DNA of 64,000 bases, from positions 1-64,000 of the forward strand of contig OMWK01000011.1 of the NCBI GenBank assembly GCA_900314745.1. Reading direction: 5' to 3'. Every line of letters begins with the position of its first letter. Within the stretch, counting starts at the first letter, position 1. This DNA is from an uncultured Eubacteriales bacterium. Its GTDB lineage: Bacteria > Bacillota > Clostridia > Saccharofermentanales > Saccharofermentanaceae. Positions 45,273 through 53,401 of this stretch are shown one piece after another. The position numbers and the translations under genes were made by a program. The notes under the pieces were generated by a model that was not told the DNA's origin, did not search any database, and saw nothing but the letters and a program-made list of their open reading frames with translations.

Positions 45273-45728
45273 TCAGAGAATACTGGTATCAATATCTACA
45301 TGATCGGGGATTCCGTCACCGTCTATATCAACGTCGTGGTGACCAGCAGTACCGAACATCTCCTTGCCGAGTACTCTCTTCTCATTTCTCTCATTCTCAA
45401 CGATATTACTGAGAGCCGTCTTAACGCGCTCCGAATCCTTGACACTCTTGATCTCGAGATTAGGCATCGTCTGATCAGCCGTCTTAAGGACTACAGTTCC
45501 GACACCGAAGATCTTCTGCCAGAGACTCCTCTTAAGTCTGATATCAAGAACTCTGTAAAGGAGGATCTCATCTGCTGTTGTATTGAACAGCCCCCTCTTA
45601 AGATAGAACTTATTGCTGTCAAAACTGTATCTTGTGAAAGATATTGGCAAACCGAGATATCTTCTTCTGTCATGCCAAAGGATGGGTTCTTCCTTAACAT
45701 ATTCCGATAATCTGTCTGTCTTTGCCAT
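45273..45728 (-). CDS. PH-like domain protein with acidic DxDxDG tail
   Basis: 151 residues, cytoplasmic. The centre (ILWHDRRRYLGLPISFTRYSFDSNKFYLKRGLFNTTADEILLYRVLDIRLKRSLWQKIFGVGTVVLKTAD) reads like the bacterial PH-like fold (YdbS/bPH_2); these bind unknown ligands or membranes. The C-terminus VDIDGDGIPDHVDIDTSIL looks like a Ca2+-binding DxDxDG loop as in EF-hand or thrombospondin type 3 repeats. The open frame reaches 45794, but GGAGG lies 7 nt before the ATG at 45728. First gene of the PH-sirtuin-MutS-like operon. Confidence 0.75.
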   Translation of the reverse strand: MAKTDRLSEYVKEEPILWHDRRRYLGLPISFTRYSFDSNKFYLKRGLFNTTADEILLYRVLDIRLKRSLWQKIFGVGTVVLKTADQTMPNLEIKSVKDSERVKTALSNIVENERNEKRVLGKEMFGTAGHHDVDIDGDGIPDHVDIDTSIL

Positions 45729-45753
45729 CAAAGTGCCTCCACAGTTTTTTATG

Positions 45754-45759
45754 ATTATA
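45754..45759 (-). promoter_or_regulatory. -10 box of the PH/sirtuin/MutS-like operon
   Basis: TATAAT on the minus strand with an A-rich tract upstream; a start site near 45747 leaves about 19 nt of leader including GGAGG. No clear -35. Confidence 0.55.
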
Positions 45760-45819
45760 TATTTTTTTTGCGAATAGTACCACCGCTTTACCAATAAATA
45801 CCAAATCGTAAAACTATTG

Positions 45820-47715
45820 TTATATTGGTTCCTGCTCCTCGGTCTGGTCTGAAGTGACTACTGCATTCACATATGAATCAAGCACCAGCGTAGCATCAAA
45901 AAGCCTGGAATAATCGTAATTCTCAAGCGTATATTCACTAATTACAGACCTGTCGTAATACAGATAATTATCGCCATAAATGTGATACGGATTATAACCC
46001 ATACCGAAGAATATCCTGAATCCGTTGCTCTTAAGGTATTCGGCTCTCGGATCGGTTCCGTATATGTAATTGCCGCCGGGATATACGATGATATGGACAT
46101 CGCCGATCAATGTCTCGATCTGATCCATCCACTTCTCGGTATCCGCTACTATGGTATCCATATCGGCTTCATAAGCATTGATATTGCCGTAAGTGGATGA
46201 TGCGAACTTCCAGCCTGTGTCGAGAAGAACACTTACAATCTCGGATACGGTCTGGCGGTTGTTCTCAATCTCGCTGTCGGTAAATTCGACATTGGGGCGG
46301 CCGATGCTCTCTAAGGCAGCAGTTCTGTCATCAGCTTCGTCACGGCTTATGACATAACCGAATACGGACTCGTATCCGCATATGGAGATAACGCCTTTCG
46401 CGCCGTCGTAAGAGAAGTCCGGATGCTCTTCAACAAAAGCATCAAGTATGCCGATAGCCTCAAGATTCCTTCCGGACACCAAAGTTCCGTCAGGAGCGAC
46501 ATACTGTCCCACAACGTGATCCTGCTCGTCGAGCGAGAGCTGTGTGCAAAGTCCGTAGTTATAGGTGGACGCCACGTTATAATCAAATGTCTCAAGCACG
46601 ATGATCAAAGGCTTCTTGCCGACAGGAACGGTGAGATTGACTTCGGTTATGAAAGATTCCTCGCTCATGTCTGCCATAGTCTCGGCATCGACGAGAACGT
46701 AGTCATTCTCATAAAGTTCATTAAGCATTCTCGTGAACTCGTCAGTCGTCAGATAAAGTCCGGTATTGGAAGCACCTCTCGATACATCGGCGATAAGCTG
46801 ACGGACACAGATAACCTCGACAGTACCGGTGTATTCCATAACTTCGGTAGTATGCGAGGTAGCTTCAAGAAGATCGGCGTTGATACGGTTATCATCAGGG
46901 AAGATTACCGCGAGATCGGAAAGCAGCGCTTCCGCAGAGAAATACCGCATGCGCTCAAGCATGTGCTCACCCTCGGTAAGCATAGGCTCGTACATGATCT
47001 CCTTGATCTCTGTAAGGCGCGAAGATGAGTAATCATAAACAAATCCCGTGTACTGATCGCATACGGTTACATATATCTGAACGGAAGAAATGTAATCACC
47101 CTGGTTAAACGCGGCTTCGGCTGCCTGTACATCACCTCTCGCCTGCTCAATCGTCTCAACTTCATACAGAAGAGGCGTCGTGGTTGCAGCGACGTTGCTC
47201 ACATCGTTCAGCGTCTCGAAGATAAATATCAGATCCGGCTTCTCTATGGTGCCCAGCAAAAACTCGGTAGCAAGATCGTTAAGCCACACGGACAATCTTG
47301 AAGATGTCAGTTCCTGCATCTCATTCATGAATCTGATATCCGCAGTCGTGGGAATATAACGGGAGCTTCGCATCTGATCTTCTATGGCAAGAAGTCTCGT
47401 ATTGACGATCTCCTCCATCTGCCCCATCTGCTCTCGTCTGATGCCAAGTTCCGTATTATCGTCATCAGCCGCGACAACATCATCATGAACCGCGCGGTAA
47501 AGCATCAAAGCATCGGCATAGCGGCCCTCATCTATCGCAGTCTCAAAGTCCGGAACGACTCCTGCCTCTATCTCCATCGACTGGTTAAGCCAGAACAGAA
47601 CGGCAACCATGGAAGCTATCGCAACCATACAGGCTACGGCTGCGATAATATGACCCGTACCCTTTACGGATTTCTTCTCATAGTTATCGAAGATATTATC
47701 TTCTACGCGTCTCAC
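45820..47715 (-). CDS. Membrane-anchored protein with degenerate NodB (polysaccharide deacetylase) domain
   Basis: 631 residues. One helix near the N-terminus (about 24-45) anchors it with the rest outside. About 50-300 is helical with TPR-like spacing (GRYADALMLYRAV, GDYISSVQIYVTV). The C-terminal half follows the NodB fold (PLIIVLETFDYN in place of TFDDG; SSTYGNINAY in place of HTxxH; VYPGGNY at motif 3). The metal-binding Asp and His residues are lost, so deacetylase activity is doubtful. GTG start overlapping the stop of the topoisomerase gene by 4 nt. Possible role: wall-sugar binding. Confidence 0.7.
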   Translation of the reverse strand: MRRVEDNIFDNYEKKSVKGTGHIIAAVACMVAIASMVAVLFWLNQSMEIEAGVVPDFETAIDEGRYADALMLYRAVHDDVVAADDDNTELGIRREQMGQMEEIVNTRLLAIEDQMRSSRYIPTTADIRFMNEMQELTSSRLSVWLNDLATEFLLGTIEKPDLIFIFETLNDVSNVAATTTPLLYEVETIEQARGDVQAAEAAFNQGDYISSVQIYVTVCDQYTGFVYDYSSSRLTEIKEIMYEPMLTEGEHMLERMRYFSAEALLSDLAVIFPDDNRINADLLEATSHTTEVMEYTGTVEVICVRQLIADVSRGASNTGLYLTTDEFTRMLNELYENDYVLVDAETMADMSEESFITEVNLTVPVGKKPLIIVLETFDYNVASTYNYGLCTQLSLDEQDHVVGQYVAPDGTLVSGRNLEAIGILDAFVEEHPDFSYDGAKGVISICGYESVFGYVISRDEADDRTAALESIGRPNVEFTDSEIENNRQTVSEIVSVLLDTGWKFASSTYGNINAYEADMDTIVADTEKWMDQIETLIGDVHIIVYPGGNYIYGTDPRAEYLKSNGFRIFFGMGYNPYHIYGDNYLYYDRSVISEYTLENYDYSRLFDATLVLDSYVNAVVTSDQTEEQEPI

Positions 47716-49973
47716 CCTAAGTCTTCTATCCCGATCTGCCTGTTCTCAAAAGATTCCTGCTTAATGTAATAACCGATAGCGGGGATGTTCCTGATCCTGT
47801 AGTATTCCGGATCATTAAGCCCGGAATCAGCAAGCATGCAGATGCTCGAGAGACTGGAGCCCTTCTTGCTTATAAGAAGCTGCACGCCCTGAGTCGATCT
47901 CGTTGTCTTAAGAGGGATCATCGAGGACTTGAACACAACAGCCTTATCCTTATCGGACCTCGCGAAAAGATCGGGGTCCTCACCCTCGGGAACAAACAGG
48001 AACGATACAGCTTCGGACTTATCCGAGAAACCGTTGAGAAGCTTCTTCCTGTTCTGCTTCGTCTCATATGCCTCGACAGGGAACTGTGCAGCCTTGCCGT
48101 TCTTGAAGCCTATGATGAGCTTGCCCTTATAGTCCGTAGTCACGAGCATGAAGATTATCTTCTCATCGTCATCAAGACCGAGTTCATTCGTAAGGAACGA
48201 ACCGAAGTCAGAGACCTTATTGTCCGTGAACTCATACGTCTTACCCTTATAGACATTGCACTTATCGGAGAAGAACAGAAGATCACTCTTGTTCATCGCC
48301 TCTGTCGTAAGGAATATCTCATCGTCATCCTTGATCTTGATCTCATCCTGACGCTTAAGAGCATTGGCAGTAAACTTCTTAAGATAGCCGTGTCTTGTAA
48401 GCATCAAAGTTACGGGGTAATCAGGGATGGACTGATCTGGAACATATGTCTCCACATGCTCTGCCATAATAAGCTCAGTCTTCCTCTCCTTACCGTATTT
48501 GTCAGATACTTCCTTAAGCTTCTTGGAAATAAGAGTATTAATACGGTTTGGCTTGCCCAGGATATCCTCAATCTCGGCGATGTCCTTCTCGAGATTCGCC
48601 TTATCAGCCGTACGGTTAAGGATGTACTGCTTATTGATATTACGGAGTTTGATCTCGGCAACGTATTCCGCCTGGATCTTATCGATATCGAATCCTCGCA
48701 TGAGGTTCGGAACTACATCCTCCTCGAGCTCGGTATTCCTGATGATCGCAATCGCATTGTCTATATCAAGGAGGATCTTCTCAAGACCTTCGAGAAGATG
48801 CAGTCTCGACTTCTTCTTATCAAGTTCGAATGCAAGTTCCCTTGATACGCACTGGCGTCTCCAGTTGAGCCACTCGCTTATGATCTCCTTTACTCCCATT
48901 ACGCGGGGTGAACCGTTGATGAGTATGTTGAAGTTACATGAGAACGTATCCTGAAGCTTGGTGAATCTGAAGAGCTTCTTCATGAGCTCCTCGTGATTCG
49001 TTCCTCTCTTGCAGTCGATGGTTATCTTAAGGCCGTCGAGGTCAGTCTCATCTCTTACGTCGTTGATCTCCCTCACCTTACCGGCCTTTACGAGGTCTGC
49101 GATTCCGTCAATGATCGCTTCAGATGAAGTGGAATACGGAATCTCGGTAATCTCAATGAGGTTGTTCTTGGTATCGACAGTGTACTTGCTTCTGAGGGTA
49201 ATGGATCCCTTACCTGTCTCGTATATCTCTGCCATCTGATCGCGATTATAAAGGATCTGTCCTCCCCCTGAGAAATCAGGAGCCGGCATGTATTCCAGTA
49301 TGTCCGCATCCTTATCCTTAAGATAAGCTATCGTCGCTTCACATACTTCCTTCAGATTGAATGAAGAGATATTAGAAGCCATACCGACGGCAATACCCTG
49401 ATTGCTGTTGACAAGAAGGCTCGGGAAGGTCGCAGGCAGAAGCACGGGCTCCTTCAAAGTGCCGTCATAGTTGTCCACCATGTCTACGGCATTCTTATCA
49501 ATCCCGGCGAAAAGCTCTTCGCAGATTTTCTCAAGCTTTACCTCGGTATATCGGGGAGCAGCATAAGCCATGTCCCTGGAATATTGCTTACCGAAGTTAC
49601 CCTTGGAATCAACATAAGGGTGCAGGAGCGACGCATTGCCTCTGGTCATTCTGACCATCGTCTCATAGATGGCAGCGTCGCCGTGAGGGTTGAGCTTCAT
49701 GGTCTGACCAACAACATTGGCAGACTTCGTTCTGTTGCCCGTGAGAAGTCCCATCTTATACATTGTATAAAGAAGCTTCCTGTGAGAAGGCTTAAAGCCG
49801 TCTATTTCAGGAATGGCACGGGAGACGATGACCGACATGGCATAAGGCATGTAATTAATCTCAAGCATCTCGGTAATCGGCTGATTAACGGGCGGCATAT
49901 CGGGCTTACTGTCATCAGTAAGGCGTGCCTTAAGTGAATTGCTGTTATCCTTGATCTCTTTCTTCTTCGCCAT
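47712..49973 (-). CDS. parC: DNA topoisomerase IV subunit A
   Basis: Breaks and rejoins DNA in chromosome decatenation. 753 residues with an N-terminal charged extension (about 1-30). Catalytic Tyr142 is in AAPRYTEVKL; SHRKLLYTMYKMGL and GDAAIYETMVRMT form the region tied to quinolone sensitivity; KGNFGKQYSRD follows. The C-terminal beta-pinwheel is degenerate, and no GyrA-box is seen, so ParC rather than GyrA. Follows parE with a 9-nt gap. Confidence 0.88.
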   Translation of the reverse strand: MAKKKEIKDNSNSLKARLTDDSKPDMPPVNQPITEMLEINYMPYAMSVIVSRAIPEIDGFKPSHRKLLYTMYKMGLLTGNRTKSANVVGQTMKLNPHGDAAIYETMVRMTRGNASLLHPYVDSKGNFGKQYSRDMAYAAPRYTEVKLEKICEELFAGIDKNAVDMVDNYDGTLKEPVLLPATFPSLLVNSNQGIAVGMASNISSFNLKEVCEATIAYLKDKDADILEYMPAPDFSGGGQILYNRDQMAEIYETGKGSITLRSKYTVDTKNNLIEITEIPYSTSSEAIIDGIADLVKAGKVREINDVRDETDLDGLKITIDCKRGTNHEELMKKLFRFTKLQDTFSCNFNILINGSPRVMGVKEIISEWLNWRRQCVSRELAFELDKKKSRLHLLEGLEKILLDIDNAIAIIRNTELEEDVVPNLMRGFDIDKIQAEYVAEIKLRNINKQYILNRTADKANLEKDIAEIEDILGKPNRINTLISKKLKEVSDKYGKERKTELIMAEHVETYVPDQSIPDYPVTLMLTRHGYLKKFTANALKRQDEIKIKDDDEIFLTTEAMNKSDLLFFSDKCNVYKGKTYEFTDNKVSDFGSFLTNELGLDDDEKIIFMLVTTDYKGKLIIGFKNGKAAQFPVEAYETKQNRKKLLNGFSDKSEAVSFLFVPEGEDPDLFARSDKDKAVVFKSSMIPLKTTRSTQGVQLLISKKGSSLSSICMLADSGLNDPEYYRIRNIPAIGYYIKQESFENRQIGIEDLG

Positions 49974-49982
49974 AATTAACTA

Positions 49983-51983
49983 TTATCCTACATCGAGCAT
50001 ATCAAGATATAGATGTCCGTCCTCTTCAATATGCTGTTTCCTTCCCGCGAGATTATCTCCTAGGAGAAGTTCAAATACTTCAGCCGTCTTCTTCGCATCC
50101 TCGGGGCAAACCTTGATAAGACGTCTTGTCTTAGGGTTCATAGTGGTCTCCCACATCATCTCAGGCTCATTCTCACCAAGACCCTTGGATCTTTGGATGT
50201 TGATGGTGTATTTGTCCTCGTCGAACTTCGAGAGAATCTCGGTCTTCTCCTTCTCATTGAAGGCGAACAGAGTCTGCTCTTCTCCACCCTTGCCCTTCTT
50301 CCTGGCTGTTATCTCAAAAAGAGGAGACTCGGCGATATAGACATAACCCTTCTCGATCAGAGTCGGACAGAGTCTGTAGATCATCGCGAGGATAAGGGTT
50401 CTTATCTGGAATCCGTCGACGTCGGCATCGGTACAGACGATGATCTTATTCCAGCGGAGCTGATCGAGATTGAATGCACTCATATCCTTGCTGTGCTTAT
50501 TCGATATCTCAACTCCGCAGCCTAAGACCTTGATTAGATCCGTGATGATATCACTCTTGAATATTGCCGAATAATCAGCCTTAAGGCAATTCAGGATCTT
50601 ACCTCTTACAGGCATGATTCCCTGGAACTCCGCATCTCTTCCGAGCTTAACAGAACCCAAAGCGGAATCACCCTCAACGATGTAGAGCTCACGCTTATCA
50701 GTATCCTTGGATCTGCAGTCAACAAACTTCTTGATACGGTTGTTGATATCGACCTTACCCGTAAGCTGCTTCTTGATGTTGATCCTTGTCTTCTCCGCAT
50801 TCTCACGGCTGCGCTTGTTGATAAGGATCTGATCTACGACCTTGTCACCCTGCTGCTTATTCTCGATGAACCATACCTCAAGGTTCTTCTTGATAAGGTC
50901 AGTCATGAAATCCTGAACGAACTTATTGTTAATGGCCTTCTTGGTCTGGTTCTCATATGAAGTAAATGTCGAGAACGTGGATGTGATAAGGATAAGGGAA
51001 TCCTGTATGTCCTCGAACTTGATCTTGCTCTCATTGGACTTATACTTATCCCTCGCCTTGATCTCCTTATCAATGGCATACAGGAACGCGTTCTTAACAG
51101 CTCTGTCAGGAGAACCGCCGTGCTCGAGGAAGCTCGAGTTATGGAAATACTGAAGCTCATTTATCTCGTTATTGAAGCAGAATGCCACCTCAGCCTTACA
51201 CTTATATATCGGACGGTCATCAGCATCCCTGCCCTTGCCTTCGCCTTCGAAGTGATAGACTTCGGTAAACTGCTTCATCTGCGACAGCTCCTCGCAGAAT
51301 CCGGTGATACCGTCAGGACAAAGGAAAGACTCCTCCGTTCCCAATGCTTCATCAATAAGCTTAAACTCGATACCGCCGTTTACAACAGACTGCTTCTTGA
51401 CGATATCCCTCAATCTCTCATAAGGAATGACAGTATCGGTAAATACTTCAGAATCCGGCTTCCATCTCTGGATGGTACCTGTCCTTAAGAATCTGTACGG
51501 CTCCTTAACAAGTTCGCCTACGACCTCACCCTTCTTAAATGAGAGTGAATACTTGGTCTTATCCCTGAATACCGTAACATCAAAGAACTCGGACGAATAC
51601 TGCGTGGCGCAGGCGCCGAGACCGTTAAGACCCAATGAATACTCATAATCACCGAGTGCATTGTTATCGTACTTGGCACCGGCATATAACTCGCAGTAAA
51701 CGAGCTCCCAGTTATAGCGATTCTCCTTCGTGTTGAAATCAAGCGGAATACCTCTTCCGAAGTCTTCAACCTGCAAGGAACCATCCTTGAATCTTGTGAT
51801 AATTATCTGCTTGCCGTGGCCCTCTCTGGCCTCATCTATAGAATTAGAAAGGATCTCGAAGAAGGAATGTATGCATCCTTCAAGATCATCTGAACCAAAT
51901 ATAACTCCGGGACGCTTTCTTACTCTGTCCGCGCCCTTGAGCATCGTTATGCTCTCATTACCGTAATCCGACTTACGAGCCAT
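49983..51983 (-). CDS. parE: DNA topoisomerase IV subunit B
   Basis: ATPase partner of ParC, 666 residues. GHKL motifs: EILSNSIDEAREGHG, EDFGRGIPLD, and YSLGLNGLGACATQ. TOPRIM motifs: IVEGDSALGSVK, IMPVRGKILN, and CTDADVDGFQI. The open frame begins at 51995, but the ATG at 51983 (MARKSDY) is better placed after GGGGGT. ParE rather than GyrB is chosen from its size and its pairing with a ParC-like gene. Confidence 0.88.
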   Translation of the reverse strand: MARKSDYGNESITMLKGADRVRKRPGVIFGSDDLEGCIHSFFEILSNSIDEAREGHGKQIIITRFKDGSLQVEDFGRGIPLDFNTKENRYNWELVYCELYAGAKYDNNALGDYEYSLGLNGLGACATQYSSEFFDVTVFRDKTKYSLSFKKGEVVGELVKEPYRFLRTGTIQRWKPDSEVFTDTVIPYERLRDIVKKQSVVNGGIEFKLIDEALGTEESFLCPDGITGFCEELSQMKQFTEVYHFEGEGKGRDADDRPIYKCKAEVAFCFNNEINELQYFHNSSFLEHGGSPDRAVKNAFLYAIDKEIKARDKYKSNESKIKFEDIQDSLILITSTFSTFTSYENQTKKAINNKFVQDFMTDLIKKNLEVWFIENKQQGDKVVDQILINKRSRENAEKTRINIKKQLTGKVDINNRIKKFVDCRSKDTDKRELYIVEGDSALGSVKLGRDAEFQGIMPVRGKILNCLKADYSAIFKSDIITDLIKVLGCGVEISNKHSKDMSAFNLDQLRWNKIIVCTDADVDGFQIRTLILAMIYRLCPTLIEKGYVYIAESPLFEITARKKGKGGEEQTLFAFNEKEKTEILSKFDEDKYTINIQRSKGLGENEPEMMWETTMNPKTRRLIKVCPEDAKKTAEVFELLLGDNLAGRKQHIEEDGHLYLDMLDVG

Positions 51984-52011
51984 GCTTACCCCCATATTTT
52001 CTAATCAAACA

Positions 52012-52020
52012 ATTATAACA
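52012..52020 (-). promoter_or_regulatory. Extended -10 promoter of parE-parC
   Basis: TGT-TATAAT on the minus strand (TG at 52020-52019, TATAAT 52017-52012). Very AT-rich upstream, no -35 match, about 28 nt before the parE start. Confidence 0.6.
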
Positions 52021-52070
52021 TAACAATATATTGTAGTTAGTACAATAAATATCCCTATATCCATATAAAA

Positions 52071-52093
52071 GAAAACCGCCTCTCGGCGGTTCT
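52071..52093 (-). terminator. rpsO terminator
   Basis: GAACCGCC-GAGA-GGCGGTTTTC with TTTT after it on the minus strand, about 28 nt past the rpsO stop. Confidence 0.88.
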
Positions 52094-52120
52094 CCGTTTC
52101 TTTACTAATCAGTAGTGAGA

Positions 52121-52384
52121 TTACTTTCTCAAGCCAAGCTTAGCAACGATAGCTCTGTATCTCTCGATATCGATCTTCTGGAGATACTCGAGAAGTCCTC
52201 TTCTCTTACCAACCATCATGAGAAGTCCTCTTCTTGAGTGGTGGTCACCCTTGTGGAGCTTGAGGTGCTCTGTGAGGAGAGCAATTCTTGCAGAAAGAAT
52301 TGCGATCTGTACCTCAGGAGATCCTGTGTCGCCCTCGTGAGTAGCGTACTCCTTGATGATTGCAGCCTTGTCAATCTGTGCCAT
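52121..52384 (-). CDS. rpsO: 30S ribosomal protein S15
   Basis: 87 residues. Binds 16S rRNA early in 30S assembly. [36 protein letters not shown] and [11 protein letters not shown] are the S15 signature. GGAGG lies 9 nt before the ATG. Own promoter inside the end of ftsY and own terminator. Confidence 0.98.
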   Translation of the reverse strand: MAQIDKAAIIKEYATHEGDTGSPEVQIAILSARIALLTEHLKLHKGDHHSRRGLLMMVGKRRGLLEYLQKIDIERYRAIVAKLGLRK

Positions 52385-52464
52385 TTTACATGTCCTCCAA
52401 TTATTATTTATTCACCTGTGACTGCGGAAAAGGCGGACAAGCCCTGTTTCTGCGTCACGGCAAC
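52385..52464 (-). ncRNA. rpsO leader, possible S15 autoregulatory element
   Basis: About 80 nt between the predicted start site and the rpsO ATG, with G/C-rich complementary segments (CTGACGCAG-like and CTGCGG; GGGCTTGTCC). In other bacteria S15 binds its own leader to repress translation; here the structure is only a candidate. Confidence 0.4.
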
Positions 52465-52470
52465 TCACGA

Positions 52471-52499
52471 ATAATATCACACAGCTTATTATGTGTCAA
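52471..52499 (-). promoter_or_regulatory. rpsO promoter
   Basis: Consensus TTGACA (52499-52494), 17-nt spacer, TATTAT (52476-52471). The -35 overlaps the stop region of ftsY. Confidence 0.9.
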
Positions 52500-53400
52500 T
52501 CAAAGCATCGGCAAATGCCTGAGGATCAAAATCCATGAGATCCTCAACCCCCTCGCCGAGTCCCGCCAGAACGATTGGTACCTTGGCAAGATATGAAACA
52601 GCGATGGCGACTCCGCCCTTAGCCGAACCGTCTAACTTGGTGATGCCGAGATAATCAAGCTTAACCGCTTCGGAGAATGCCTCAGTCTGCAAAACGGCAT
52701 TCTGTCCGGTTGTGGCGTCAATGATGAGAATTGACTTCTTGCTTGCATCCGGAGCTTCCCTGTCGATTATTCGGTTGATCTTGGAAAGCTCATCCATGAG
52801 GTTCTTCTTATTGTGAAGTCTTCCTGCAGTATCTACTATGAGAACATCACAGTTTCTCGCCTTGGCAGCCTGTACCGCATCGTATACAACGGAAGCAGGA
52901 TCAGAACCCTCCTCATGTGAGATAACTGAAGTCTCAGTTCTTCTACCCCATTCCTTGAGCTGCTCAACAGCTGCCGCCCTGAACGTATCCGCCGCAGCCA
53001 TAATAACCTTCCTGCCTTCAGCCTTGTACTTAAGTGCAAGCTTTCCGGCTGTCGTTGTCTTACCTGTACCGTTAACTCCGACCATGAGAATGATGTTAAG
53101 CTTACCGGGTACTATCTCCATGGTCTGCTTCTCGCCGAGGATCTCGACGATTCTCTTCTTTACGGCAGTCATAACGCCGTCGTGCGAATCATCACCAGTG
53201 GTCTTTATATAATCCTTTACGTATTCAGCAACATCTTCACTCGCAGGAACGCCGCAGTCCGCTCTGACCATGAGTTCCTCGAGGTCATCGAGCATATCCT
53301 GATCGAACTTGCCGTGTGAAGCGGTAGTCTTGACCCACTCTGCCGCCCAGAAGTCACGCGTCTTGGCAAGCCCCTTCTTAAAAGATTCGAATAAACCCAT
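52489..53400 (-). CDS. ftsY: Signal recognition particle receptor FtsY
   Basis: SRP GTPase that docks ribosome-nascent chain complexes at the membrane. 303 residues, the compact Gram-positive NG form without a long acidic A domain. GTPase motifs: GVNGTGKTTTAGKLA (G1), DTFRAAAVEQL (G2), VDTAGR (G3), TKLDGSAKGG (G4), and GLGEGVEDL. One nucleotide after the smc stop, a widespread smc-ftsY pairing. Confidence 0.97.
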   Translation of the reverse strand: MGLFESFKKGLAKTRDFWAAEWVKTTASHGKFDQDMLDDLEELMVRADCGVPASEDVAEYVKDYIKTTGDDSHDGVMTAVKKRIVEILGEKQTMEIVPGKLNIILMVGVNGTGKTTTAGKLALKYKAEGRKVIMAAADTFRAAAVEQLKEWGRRTETSVISHEEGSDPASVVYDAVQAAKARNCDVLIVDTAGRLHNKKNLMDELSKINRIIDREAPDASKKSILIIDATTGQNAVLQTEAFSEAVKLDYLGITKLDGSAKGGVAIAVSYLAKVPIVLAGLGEGVEDLMDFDPQAFADALIDT

Positions 53401-53401
53401 C

